A stretch of 64,000 nt of DNA, from NCBI RefSeq assembly GCF_963169125.1, contig NC_084797.1:90305868-90369867 (forward strand). Direction: 5' to 3'. Source of the DNA: Humulus lupulus (Eukaryota; Streptophyta; Magnoliopsida; Rosales; Cannabaceae). The notes beneath the pieces were generated by a model. It was not told the DNA's origin and did not search any database. It saw only the letters and a program-made list of their open reading frames with translations. A program made the position numbers and the translations under genes. Positions 33,069-43,510 of this stretch are shown here, piece after piece; within the stretch, counting starts at the first letter, position 1; each line of letters starts with the position of its first letter.

Positions 33069-35269
33069 TGTAACGCCCTGGATAGCCAAGACTGCTACAC
33101 TGTGTATTTGTAAAGGTGCAGGACTTGCTAACCAAGCCAACCAGTTAAAAACGTGAATTCTAAAGTCATTAATGTGCTAGGGTTAAAAGGCTTTGGTCTC
33201 AAAAGATACTTCCTATATAATTAAACATTTACACATGGGATCCCAAAAGAAATAGTGTTTAAAAGTCTGTTTACAAAATTTCCAGTGTACAGACAACCAC
33301 CAGCCTTTCTAAAGGCAAAACAGAAGTTTATCGTTTTCTTGTCCCTGTCTCCCCTCAACCGTGGCGGCTGAGCAGCTGATCGTGTACAGTCTGCTCTCAG
33401 AGCCCTCCAAATCAAGGTTGATCAAGCTTGCCCTTGCCTTTACTTGCACCACGAAGCACCCGTGAGCCAAGGCCTAGCAAGAGAACATATCATATTATAT
33501 AACAAGCAATAATAACAAACAAATTACATCATAATTAGGGTCGACACCTTAGGTCGCACCCTCTGTTTACCCCACTGACTCCGACCCGCTTAAACCGAGC
33601 TCAGTGCATAATAAGCTGTCCTCAGCTACCAGTGGCTGAGCCCCGCCCTATGCGCCAGTGTAAACTTCAGCACCCTTAGGCCGTTGGTTTACTGTTCACA
33701 TGGCATAATACCATTCTTTACAAAGGATACAAAATAGGGAACCTTTAGTCCCATTATAAATCCACAACCGGGTGCAGTTTTCTTACCTTTAATTCCCAAG
33801 TTTACTGATTATGAGCGACGCCTCTCGAGCACGATCCGCTTCCCGAGCCCTAGCTTAATACCTAATCACAACCAAGATAGGGAGTACCATTAATAATCGT
33901 GTTAATATTTCCGGATGGAGTTCTAGCTTTTGGAACATCGAATTCCACCAAACACGGTGATGAAATCGATCCCGAGCACCCTAGTTTAGGTTCCCGCGCT
34001 TAAAACCTCCAAAAGATCAAAAATACCCTTAAGGGCCGCGACCCCTGAAACCCATGCCGCGGCCCACCCTTGAAACAGAGGCTAGGCCTCCCTGAAGATA
34101 GACAGGCATCGCGGCCCTGCCCTGTGGCGCCGTGGCGCTTCCCCACTGCAGAGCCTCTTTTGCTCTTCCTTGCTTCGCAGGGCCACGACACTCTAGAACA
34201 GAGCCGCGGCCCAACCCTTCGTGCCTAGAAAATCCACCATTCCTAACATCCTAACCTTGCTCAAAACCACCCCAAAGCACCCTAATTCCAAAATCCATTG
34301 ATCACAAGACTTTTAACATGATTATAGCAACATAATCCAACAGAAAACCTAACTTAAAAACTCATTAAAATCCCATTTTGATTTCTGAAACCCAGTAGCT
34401 CAAGAACTCTAAAGCTAGTCATGCAAACTCAGAATTTAAACTCTATACTACGAATTGAAGCTTACCTTCTTTGATGAACCACTTCCTTAACAATTTCTGA
34501 GCTAAAACCCAAGCTTTCCAGCTTTAATTCAGTCCTTAAATTTCAAAACCACAAACACTTTTAAAACCCAGCCAAAACACAGAATTCTAGTGTTCAAGAG
34601 TGTAATTCAGTTCTTACCTTAGTCCTGGTTGAGTTTCCCTTAGTTAGAACTGAGCTAATCCCTCAAAAATTCAGCTCAAATCTCAGAGTTCCAGCTAAAT
34701 CTCCTTAGGTTTCAATAGCTTTCTTGAGAGAGATAAAAGAAGAGAAGAGAAAAGAAGGAATGTTAAAGGGTCGGTTTGGGTTTTTGTTCTACTGGTTTCT
34801 ATTTTACTTAGTCCAACCTTGATTAATTACATCAATCTCGAGGCCCGGGGTACCAGAAACGACCCTGAGGGCAAAATGGTAAAATTCCCCAATATTCCCG
34901 CCTAAGCTTCCTAACCTCAAATATATCTCCAATTATTTATTTCCATAACCCGATAACCCAAATAATCATCTAATACCCGAAATACCCCTTGACTTTCCCC
35001 AAGTCAGGTATTAAGCTCCGTTGTGACTTTCCCGCTAACTAGCTCCCTAGGATCGCCTCGAGTTGCATGCTGCAGATTTACCCATGTAATAATGTGGTTC
35101 TCACAAATATAACATATAATGACATTTACATTCATATTGCCATACTAGCATGCTTGTCATATAATCATGCTTTTAAATTAATAAATTCACACATAAACCA
35201 ATTATGCCATCCCGCCACACTAATCAAGGCCCTTAAGCCATATTAGTGATTTTGGGTCGTTACAGGTAG
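33064..35269 (-). mobile_element. Tekay-like solo LTR 7, perfect duplication
   Basis: LTR proper 33,069-35,264 (2196 bp), TGTAACGCCC to GGGTCGTTACA; perfect duplication GGTAG at 33,064-33,068 and 35,265-35,269. It has the conserved block at 33,438-33,485 and GCCGCGGCCC-type dyads at 34,035-34,210. Its sequence groups with solo LTRs 1 and 9 (TGxxxxGCTACACTGTGTA-like start) rather than with the F/G type. No internal domain. Confidence 0.92.
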
Positions 35270-35701
35270 CCACAACCATAAGGTGGGCTTGGCTCCAGGC
35301 GCCAAGACCATTCACGCTGCGGTGTGCCCTCTCGATTCCTGGCAAAGGTGCACCAGACATTCTTCCTCGATTGTGTAATGCCTAATGTTGGCCTCCAAGG
35401 CCTCGAGGTGTCAGAGCAAGGTGCGATGCTCCTCCGCTTCCAACCCATCAACCTTGTTTATCTAAGTGGGGTGTGGAACAGAGGCTCAGTTGACTTCTTC
35501 CACGGTCAACCCCCTTTGGACCGGTTGTAGTGACCTCTTCGCTGCAGGGCCATCAACAAAGACAATCATTTCCCTAACGGGTTCTCAGGTTTCTGCCCTC
35601 ACTTCTTCTTGTTGTACGTAGTGTTCTCGGGCCATGTTGAGAATCTCCTTATCAAAGTAGTAAAAACTTTGTTTGTGTAGCAGTTGTAACTCTTCAGACA
35701 T
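35265..35701 (-). pseudogene. Tat element D antisense ORF, first coding exon
   Basis: ATG at 35,701 directly follows a splice acceptor (TTGTCTTCTTAG at 35,702). The exon reads MSEELQLLHKQSFYYFDKEI, then REHYVQQEEVRAE, a region ..EALEANIRHYTIEEECLVHL.. and, after several stops, continues across solo LTR 7 to the PLHQYFVEF signature at 33,068-33,010. At least four stops. Same gene type as the antisense ORFs of A and B but clearly diverged, so D is a different Tat family or an old copy. Confidence 0.65.
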
Positions 35702-36109
35702 CTAAGAAGACAACCAAGCAGTTAGTATTTTGACAAAAGAAAAGAAGGCCAAAACACAAGAAACCATAAGACTACTGCTCGGGGAGAAGAGAAGAGAATT
35801 TATAAAGACTTGGGGTGTCCTCGAGGCCAAGGAATCGGTGCCAGAGAACACCACCAAAGATTATGAACTACACCAGAATCTGGGAATTTTCTGGATTTTG
35901 GTCAAATGCCCAGAAAGGAAAAAAGTGCATAAGGTGTGCAGTAGGCCATTTTGGCCATTTCTCACGTCAAAATATGCTTAAGAAGACCTATAGAAGGTTG
36001 AAATATCCCCGCTAGTGCCACAAAAAGCATGTTCCTAAGAATGCACCTAAACTCTCAAATGAAACTCGATGCAAACGCAAATCAACACACAAAACCAGTA
36101 AATACTTAC
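35702..36109 (-). other. Candidate leader intron of element D antisense gene (408 bp)
   Basis: Minus-strand donor CTCGA|GTAAGTATTT at 36,109; acceptor TTGGTTGTCTTCTTAG at 35,702, right before ATG. Counterpart of the 494-bp leader intron in element B. Open frames on the + strand here (35,730-36,015) are not supported as genes. Confidence 0.6.
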
Positions 36110-36327
36110 TCGAGATAAAGTGCCGGTATGTACTGAAACGAGTCCGAACCTTGAGGAATTGTTTGTTGTTGACCCAAAAATAAGAAGATTCTCGCCAAAT
36201 GTCCAGAATTGTAGAGAAAACCCATAAATGATTGAAGGTTTGTGAAGCTTAAGAAGAATAGAGGGTTTTTAAGTTTGGAGATTTTGAATTTCAAATGGGT
36301 AAAGTGAATACTGAGGCGATTCTTGAG

Positions 36328-36336
36328 TTTTTATAC
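36328..36336 (-). promoter_or_regulatory. TATA box of element D antisense gene
   Basis: Minus-strand TATAAAAAC, 219 bp upstream of the leader-intron donor, the same layout as in element B. Confidence 0.55.
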
Positions 36337-36686
36337 TCGTAGAACTAGGGGGAAGAAACCCTACCCCGACCATCGAATTGCCTACGACGTAGGTACTCGA
36401 GAGCGATCCAATGGTCAAGATTCAAAAGGTGTGGATCGTAATCATTAGCATTGGAAAAAGAGGCCTCGGATACGAGGCGTAGGGACACCTAGAGTACAGA
36501 GTGGACGTTTTGGGTCATGGAGCTGAACCCTCATTAATTGCATGATGAATTGATGGGCCCAACAATAGGGAGTCAACATGTGGCATGACTTTCAAGAGTG
36601 ATTTCTGGGGAAGCCCAAACGTCTCCCCCTGAAGACCTTTTCGAATTACTCCTCAGTCTATGTCTCCACTGTCCAAGGACGAGTGA
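36337..36686. other. Spacer between antisense promoter and polypurine tract of D
   Basis: No supported gene. Corresponds to the same interval in element B (26,574-26,820). Confidence 0.4.
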
Positions 36687-36702
36687 AGACTTGGGGGGAA
36701 AA
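36687..36702 (+). promoter_or_regulatory. Polypurine tract of Tat element D
   Basis: AAGACTTGGGGGGAAA directly before TGTTGTCC, the LTR start. Confidence 0.7.
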
Positions 36703-37190
36703 TGTTGTCCATGTTTTCACCACCCAACATGTGGCAATTAGGAGTAATTAAAGACAAGAATAGTCATGAGGTTCTTGGAGTGTGAACTCCTTGAGGAAAC
36801 CCAACCTGGCTAGGTCGTGGATGTCTCAAGGTGAGGCCACATCCTGAGCCAATCTCCAAGTCATGGATATCTCTAGTGGGGCCCGCCCCGAGGCTTGTCA
36901 TCGAGCCGAGGATGTCTCGAGGTGAGGTTATGTCCTAAGAAGATTTCTTCACTCGCCCATCTCCCAAGTTTAGGATTCTGGTCCTCGAACCTGGAGTGGC
37001 TGCCAGGTGTCAGTCACTGCATGTATGAGCCACCAAAAGATCATCTGAAAACTTTTTGGTGGGCCTCGATTAGTGGTGTCGAGTTCATACCCCAGACAAT
37101 CGACATTTCCCACAATGCCGTCTAACATGGGCAAATGTACGCCGCACCCTGATAGTCAAAGACATGTTCCCCATAAGGGAAAAAATGACA
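36703..37190 (+). repeat. 3' LTR of Tat element D, truncated
   Basis: Starts TGTTGTCCATG after the polypurine tract. No TATA box, U5 or CAACA end is seen before the sequence changes near 37,190, so only the U3 part of the LTR is present. The right border is estimated. Confidence 0.6.
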
Positions 37191-37206
37191 TTATATAATT
37201 TGGGTA

Positions 37207-37359
37207 GGAATGAGAATGGCAATCCCCCCAATCTCATGAGAATGCCAATCACATTCCTCATTCTCAAATTAGTGTAGGTCCCACATATTTCATTCTCATT
37301 CCTAACAAAAATTAGGGAAGTAAACAAGGTTAATGAAACCTATTCCCCATTCTCATTCC
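37207..37359. repeat. Small inverted-repeat (MITE-like) sequence
   Basis: Perfect 13-bp inverted repeats GGAATGAGAATGG (37,207-37,219) and CCATTCTCATTCC (37,347-37,359) enclose about 125 bp with further copies of GAGAATG/CATTCTCATTCC inside. No clear target duplication. Could be a MITE or simply local repeats. Confidence 0.4.
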
Positions 37360-38013
37360 TTAATCTCATAAGTAAAGAGTTTTCTTCTCTATATTTTAGC
37401 TCAAAAAAGAAAAAAGAAAAAAAATGGATAAAATTTGCAAGAGATAACATGGGTAGCATATGCTGAATGTTTACTAATATCCATTCAATGGAGTATGTCA
37501 TGGGTGTGATATTTTTGTAGATTTATTCATCATATGTCTATAACTGGGCTGGAAAAGGATCTCTCAGAAATCCGATTCCCCACTATTTAAATTTTTGCAT
37601 AGATAAAATGAAGAGAATGGGACGCGAGTAGATCCAACTTCTCACCACCGAGGAAAACTTTTTGTGTAAGATAAAGCATTTAGCCAAGTTGTTAATTGTT
37701 AATCATTGTCGATCAGGTATTTTAATAGAAGTTAAAGGAGTTAGTCCGCATTAATGCACTTGGAGTAATCAAGTTTCTGCATCTATGGTAGTGGTGTATG
37801 GTTCCATTTGTTGGGTTTTTTTAATCCGCAATAATAGTAATTATATTGGTCCAGGTTTACTGTTATGTTGGTGTTGGTGTAAGAAATTGTTTGCAAGGAT
37901 CTTATTAGCTTCTTTGTTTAATTTTTTTTCTCCATCAGTATTGATTTCTCAGGGTGTATTGATCTCAGTAGTTCATGACATTGGTGTTCCCCTGTTATTC
38001 TTCGTAATCACTC
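37360..38013. other. Gene-free stretch left of the LINE
   Basis: AT-rich, no supported ORF or RNA gene. The right part may be the LINE 5' untranslated region, but the LINE start and its target duplication cannot be fixed. The open frame 37,785-38,030 has low-complexity hydrophobic content and no recognisable domain. Confidence 0.35.
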
Positions 38014-39519
38014 GTGGAGAACGAAGCTGAAAGAGACGAGGAGGAACAACAGAACTTGGACCAAGAACAAAGCGAAATAGAGCTACTCCGACAACAGTTC
38101 ATAGATGATTTATTGCTTGAACTAGAGGAAGTAGAACTAACTGAAGCAGTCACAAAGACGGCGATTTTGGCAAAGGCTTTTGGAAGAAGGGGAATCACAA
38201 AAACCCTTTTGAAGCAGATACTACCTAAAATATAGGATTCAAAAGGGATATGGAAGATGAGGACTATGGAGCCGGGTCTGTGGGCTATCTTTTATGAAGA
38301 GGAGGGGGATAGAGAAATGGTGCTGAGGAGGTCATGGCTTATCAATGGCCAGCTATTGAACATTATGGAGTATTCTGAGGATGGCAATTGGCAGAAGGTG
38401 AATATGGACAAAGCCATGTTTTGGGTCCAAGCGCATGGATTTCCAACACCATATCTCACTTGCGAAAACAATCAAACGATGGGAAAGAAGGTGGGGGATT
38501 ACATCGACTTTGACCTAGTAGACAGGAAAGAAATAGTCAGAAGAAGGTATCTGAAATTCAAGGTTCTCATTAGTATAACACATCAAATACCCATGGAGTT
38601 CTTCCTAAATATTAGGAAACAAAGGAGAGAATGGATCCAGTTCAAGTATCACAAATTACCAACCCTATACTACAATTATGGATACCTCTTCCACTCGACT
38701 TCACGATGCATGTGAGCAAAGGCATTTGCCTACCCCCCGGAAGGAAAAGTTGTTCAGCTTTATGGAGCTTGGTTAAAAAACGGATGTCCCAATATCTAGC
38801 TACTTCGACACAAAGGTAATAATATGTGGAGAGAGCAAGAACCATCACAAAAGCTTCGAACGAAAGTTGCTCGCCGGAATTGGAGCAACATGAAGACCAG
38901 AGAGAGCACACAACAGATACAGGTAGTGAAGTGGAGATTAGTAAACAAACAGGGAAGGGTCAGAAAGGGCCAGACTTCAAGTAGTAAGTTTCCCCAGGCT
39001 GTAGACTCCAATTTGGGTAAACAAAACCCCAACACAAGACCTGCCAATACTCACAGGTCCTTAACCAGACCTTCTTCGAACCCTGTGGATGTTGGAGTAA
39101 TAAAGTGCTTTTTGGCTATTGTGGGTCCTATTGCATAACAAATGTTGGAAATGCTCCATGTCCAACTTTGTAAATCAAGAACCCCACACCACCATCATGA
39201 AACGACAAATGTTCGTTGGCCCTTAGGCCCACGATCAATTCAACTTACAGCCAAGATCACGAGCCTAGTCAAGAAAGACAAATTTGAAGCTCATCCATCT
39301 TTGTCTCATGACCCACTAGACTTGACTGAAAAACTTCACGACACTACAGACCAAAGAAAGAGAAAGGTCGACTTATGCATCAAACCAGTAATTCAACCAA
39401 GTAGTGAAGAAGACACGTTGAACTTCGATGGACAGATTACCATCCCGACCTTTGAACCACCAGGTAAGGAGACCCCATTCAAAATAAAGAGTGGAGAGAG
39501 TGGATCATTAGCCACATAG
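38014..39519 (+). pseudogene. LINE (L1-type) ORF1, DUF4283/zinc-knuckle protein
   Basis: RNA-binding protein of plant L1 elements. Acidic N-terminus (MENEAERDEEEQQNLDQEQS, then a stop at 38,233). The DUF4283-like core is at 38,257-38,600 (EPGLWAIFYEEEGDREMVL, RRSWLINGQLLNIMEY, KAMFWVQAHGFPTPYLTC). A zinc-knuckle-like segment follows at about 38,630-38,715 (LPTLYYNYGYLFHSTSRCM) with most cysteines lost, then a lysine-rich C-terminal region. Several stops and frame changes. Family recognised from the core; DUF4283 named from memory. Confidence 0.72.
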
Positions 39520-39649
39520 AAAGGGAAGAGGGTGCGGCGGAATAAGGAGACTCCAAAAAGCACACCAAAAGGAAGAAATTCAAAGAAAGCAACCCTTTTC
39601 TGTCTGAATTTGGAAGAGGAGAACCATGGAAATGAACATAACCAGTTGA

Positions 39650-40141
39650 GTGATGTGCAAATCATATTGGACCAAAATTTTCATATGGGCGAGGAGGCGA
39701 CCCTTATCAAGCCGTGGTCTAGCGAGAGACCCGGTAGCTCAAGCTCTAAAAGCTTGGGTAGATAGACACAAACCTAATTGTGTCTTCATTATGGAAACAA
39801 AATTTTTGGAGGATTCAATGAAACGTGTAGGAGACTGGGATTTAGAGGTAGTGATTTTATTGAGTCAAATGGCGGTAGGGGGGTTTTGTTTGCTTTGGAA
39901 TGAAGAGGTTCGCTTAACAGTAGTAGAGGCTTCGGTTTCAATATTTAAAGCCTTGGTTGTGGAACCGAATGGGAATAAACTGTGGACCCTTTTTGCTACA
40001 TATGGGGTGTTGTACGAAGATCAGAAAAGAGGATTCTAGGATGGTCTCACAAACAAGGTCATGCAATGTGATACACCTTGGGCGGTTGTATGAGATCTAA
40101 ATGCAATTGGGAATGCTAGAGAGAAAATGGGTGGTGTCGAA
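39650..40141 (+). pseudogene. LINE ORF2, endonuclease N-terminal part
   Basis: Apurinic-endonuclease-like domain that would nick the target DNA. Reads RGLARDPVAQALKAWVDRH, NCVFIMETKFLED, VGGFCLLWNEEVRLTV, then DLNAIGNARERMGG (usual DFNAI) near 40,100. The ORF closes at 40,037-40,039 and continues in frame to about 40,141, where a T-rich run starts a 3.4-kb insertion. The catalytic Glu of METK is present. Confidence 0.78.
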
Positions 40142-40479
40142 CCGTTTTTTTTTTATTATTATTAATAAATAAATAATAAAAGAAAAAATAGGTTTGGAGT
40201 AAAAGAGAAAAAGTAAAAATAAATATCCATTATTCTCTCCACCTTCCCACCTCCCATTCTGACCACTCCCCACTTTCTCCACTTTATTTTCACTTTAATG
40301 TAAAAATTAAGTCTACAAAAGAGGAAAACAAAAAAAAATTAGAAAAAAAAAAGAGAGACATTTTGCATCAGGAAAGAAACATAGAGAAAAAAAATATCTA
40401 TGTGTCACAATATTTCTTTTTCTTCCTTGGCTTTCTCTTGCTCTATGATGGAATACACTAATTTCTTTCTCTTCATCTA

Positions 40480-40670
40480 ACATGGAATGCACTCATTCCG
40501 CCTCAAGAAAATTTTAATGGATGCACTAATCCAAAAATCTATGGAATACACTCATTCCGTCCAAAAAATTAATGGATGCACTCATCCAAAAATCTATGGA
40601 ATGCATTTATTCCACTACAAATATATGGAATGCACTCATTCTGCTCCAAATCTATAGAATGCGCTCATTC
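40480..40670. repeat. Short palindromic repeats GGAATGCACTCATTCC
   Basis: At least seven copies of a ~16-bp word, GGAATGCACTCATTCC or variants (GGATGCACTCATCC, GAATGCGCTCATTC), each with complementary ends, spaced 25-50 bp. A longer unit of about 48 bp (TTAATGGATGCAC.. to ..CATTCCG) is repeated twice at 40,515-40,610. Confidence 0.65.
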
Positions 40671-40919
40671 TACCCTTACTTTATTTTTCTTTAAAATAAA
40701 GTTGAACTGTTATGCTCTCGAAATTATCTTTAAAAAAATGTTAATTTTGATTGAGAACAGTAAAATAAAAAAAAGTACAAATTTGGCCAAAACCAAATAC
40801 CTTATCAAAATCTGAAATTAAAATAATTGCTTGAGTTAATTTCTTTGTTTTAAGCAAACAAAGTCCAAATTATTTGATAAAAAAAATCATTCACGGATGA
40901 ATATGAGCATCTACATGTA

Positions 40920-41283
40920 TATATTAAATGGAATATACTTATTTGGTACCTTATGCTTTTGCAAAGTATCATTTTGGTACCCCTTTGTTTTCAATAATGC
41001 TCATATGATACCTGTATTTTAAAATCGTACATATTTGGTACCCTAAACTCAGATTTGATAGATAAAATTTTGTCAATTTAATTAAACTGCGGTCAATTAT
41101 GTAAGTTACAAATTTAAATTTAATTACATAATTACATATAACTGATGTCAGTTTGATCATATTGACAAAATTTTATCTATCAAATCTGAGTTTAGGGTAC
41201 CAAATATGTACGATTTTAAAATACACCAAAATGATATTTTGCAAAAACACAGGATACCAAATGAGTATATTCCCTGTATTAAA
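40920..41283. mobile_element. Foldback MITE, Mutator-like, with 9-bp duplication
   Basis: Element 40,929-41,274. Long terminal inverted repeats: GGAATATACTTATTTGGTACC at the left pairs with GGTATCC..GAGTATATTCC at the right, and homology continues inward to GACAAAATTTTATCTATC at 41,159, covering over 100 bp per arm. The left arm has about 35 extra bases (near 40,980-41,015) absent from the right. Flanks TATATTAAA (40,920-40,928) and TGTATTAAA (41,275-41,283) form a 9-bp duplication with one mismatch, the length typical of Mutator-like elements. No ORF. Confidence 0.7.
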
Positions 41284-41624
41284 CCATTACATGTCACAAT
41301 GAAAAAAAAAAGGCTTTATAATAATCCAAAATCCTTGTAAAGCCCAATTTCCAGGAAAATTACGGTACAGAGAATTCAAGCTACAAAATCAAACCAAAAA
41401 AGGATGTTATGTGTCCTTTAAAAGGAAAAGAAAAGAAGATTAAATACATATTTAGTGAAATACAAATGCCTCCAATGACATTTGACTTGTTTTCAGCTTT
41501 CTATTCACACAATATATTAAGAGATCTAAATATATGTGTATCTATATGTTCTCATCATAGCATAAAGGGGACACAATCTTGGTCAAAGAAAAATTCAACT
41601 ATGACTTTGAAGGAATGATGATCG

Positions 41625-41745
41625 GCTCTTTGTTTGTCAACATTCATAAAATATAAATATGATCAGTAAGCATTCATGCACAAATGCTCTTTGTTTGTCA
41701 ACATTCATAAAATATAAATATGATCAGTAAGCATTCATGCACAAA
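41625..41745 (+). repeat. 61-bp tandem duplication
   Basis: GCTCTTTGTTTGTCAACATT.. at 41,625 is repeated exactly from 41,686; the second copy ends at 41,745 (60 of 61 bases). Confidence 0.9.
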
Positions 41746-41937
41746 CGAAAAGGTCAACAAGACCAAATGTGCATTGCACTATATATGTTCCATGAAAAAA
41801 AAAATCAATGACATATATTATGCTTATACTCCAAAGCTAAGAAACGAAAATGCACTGTATAAAGAGCTCAAGACTGAATGCTTTAAACAAAACATATCAT
41901 TCAAAAGTCATTTATGATCAAATATAATATATATACA

Positions 41938-41961
41938 TATTTATATATATATATATATATA
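41938..41961. repeat. AT microsatellite
   Basis: TATTTATATATATATATATATA-type run; simple sequence only. Similar short AT runs are at 2527-2540 and 42,150-42,163. Confidence 0.8.
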
Positions 41962-42819
41962 ATCAGTGCAAGAAAGATTGTACTTAATATATACATATGT
42001 ATTAAAAACGATTCAAATCAAACCACTACCTAGACCGAAAGAGAAAATAGCATACAATACATGAGGAAAATATGAAAGAGGAAAAGACATTGTTTACTGA
42101 TTTGGTCAAATCTGATCGGGTCCTTTGATGATCTAATCATATATAAGTATATATATATATATAGACACACGAATAAGATTGGAAAGACTTAAGTTCAAGT
42201 CTATTAGACGAAAACTGAGAAACGAGGCCTTAAAATAAATTCCAAGTCAAAGAAAAAATGTGTATCGTGCATATACAATATATACATATAAATGAGCTTA
42301 CCTTGAAGAAAAAATTTGTGTGTATGCTTTGTCAAAGAATTGCAACTTATCGTATGACTTTTGTTTTATCTCTGTAAGTTTATTAAATAGACTCCGAGAT
42401 ATATCTAATAATCAAATAATGTATAAAAAATATAAAAGAATAAAATATCTCAAATTCAAAACCAAATTTAAATTTGAATTTAAGATATTTACATTATTTG
42501 ATAAAGTCAAAACATAAAACAGTCAGATTTTATCTCAAAATTTTAAATTCAAATTTAAAAAAATAAAATTTGAATTTTAAAATAATGATATTACCTGATA
42601 TAAAATTTTAGATTATTCCCCACAAATTTTTGGAATAATCAATTAAAATATTGGTCAAATAATCTCTTTATATATAAAATAAATTATTAAAAATATATAT
42701 ATAAAGAGATTTCAATACATAAAATTGTCACCAAAATGATAAAATTCTAAAACCATGTGAAATGGTATGAAATTTCCAAATCCCAAATGAGCTCATCAAA
42801 ATCAATTCAAATGATGAAA

Positions 42820-43300
42820 TATAATTCCAAAATTTCAAAGAGGTCATTTACCTCACAAAATCTCAAAAAATGGTTATTGTACCTACAAATTCAAAAGTGC
42901 ACTAAAACTTAAAAGCCATAATAAATAGTATCTCAAAAAGGGGTCATTCACCTCTTAATTATCAAAGCATCATAAAATCTTTGAAAAAGACCGGAACTAC
43001 GTTAGACTTGATTCCTAAAAAGGGATATGTAGGCAACTTAGTTGCTAAGACTAAGTGCAGTCGCCAATACCGCAAAATAGTATAAAAACACAAATCTCAA
43101 AATTCCATAAAAGGTCATCCACCTAGGAATTTTTCCAAATTTTCAAATGGCAAAGAATTCCTGAAAAATGGTCATATACCGGAATTCTTATATTCAAATT
43201 CTAAAATATCTCAATCTGAACTACAAGTGGCTTGATCCTTCACAAAGAATGTATGTAGGCAGCTCAGTTAGCCAAAAGTACTGAGTTCAGCTGCAATTTC
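42820..43300. repeat. Decayed internally repeated sequence
   Basis: Two related blocks, AACTACGTTAGACTTGATTC..ATGTAGGCAACTTAGTT near 42,995 and AACTACAAGTGGCTTGATCC..ATGTAGGCAGCTCAGTT near 43,220, and four boxes of the type AAAxGGTCATxxACCT (42,868, 42,937, 43,110, 43,165). This type of sequence is common in plant LTRs, but no LTR ends can be placed. Confidence 0.4.
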
Positions 43301-43510
43301 AAATTCATCCTAGTTCTCCCTAAATTATTTCAAATTATTTAATATCATCGTAATTGGAATCAAAGAGTATTTCCTTTAAATAAAAGGATTGTAATTAAGA
43401 GGTTATTCTTATAATCTCGAATGGGTCGAACTTAAATAAATAAAATCTTATGCTATAAATTTGGCATAGGTGAAATTGTGTTTCGCATTCTTTTTTTTAT
43501 TTTCTAAATA

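Larger units (their letters stand above)
40142..43510. other. AT-rich insertion splitting LINE ORF2
   Basis: Begins with a 10- to 12-base T run and TAATAAATAAATAATAA, which could be the reversed A-rich tail of a minus-strand retroposon. It holds the short palindromic repeats (40,480-40,670), a foldback element (40,929-41,274), a 61-bp duplication (41,625-41,745), an AT microsatellite (41,938-41,961) and decayed repeated sequence (42,820-43,300). No gene. I could not identify the main inserted element or its exact ends. Confidence 0.5.

Noticed and set aside
35730..36015. Two + strand frames with Lys-rich start
   Set aside because: Located in the candidate leader intron of element D antisense gene; no family likeness.
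37785..38030. 81-codon hydrophobic frame
   Set aside because: Low-complexity composition, overlaps the LINE ORF1 start; no family recognised, no neighbour to support it.
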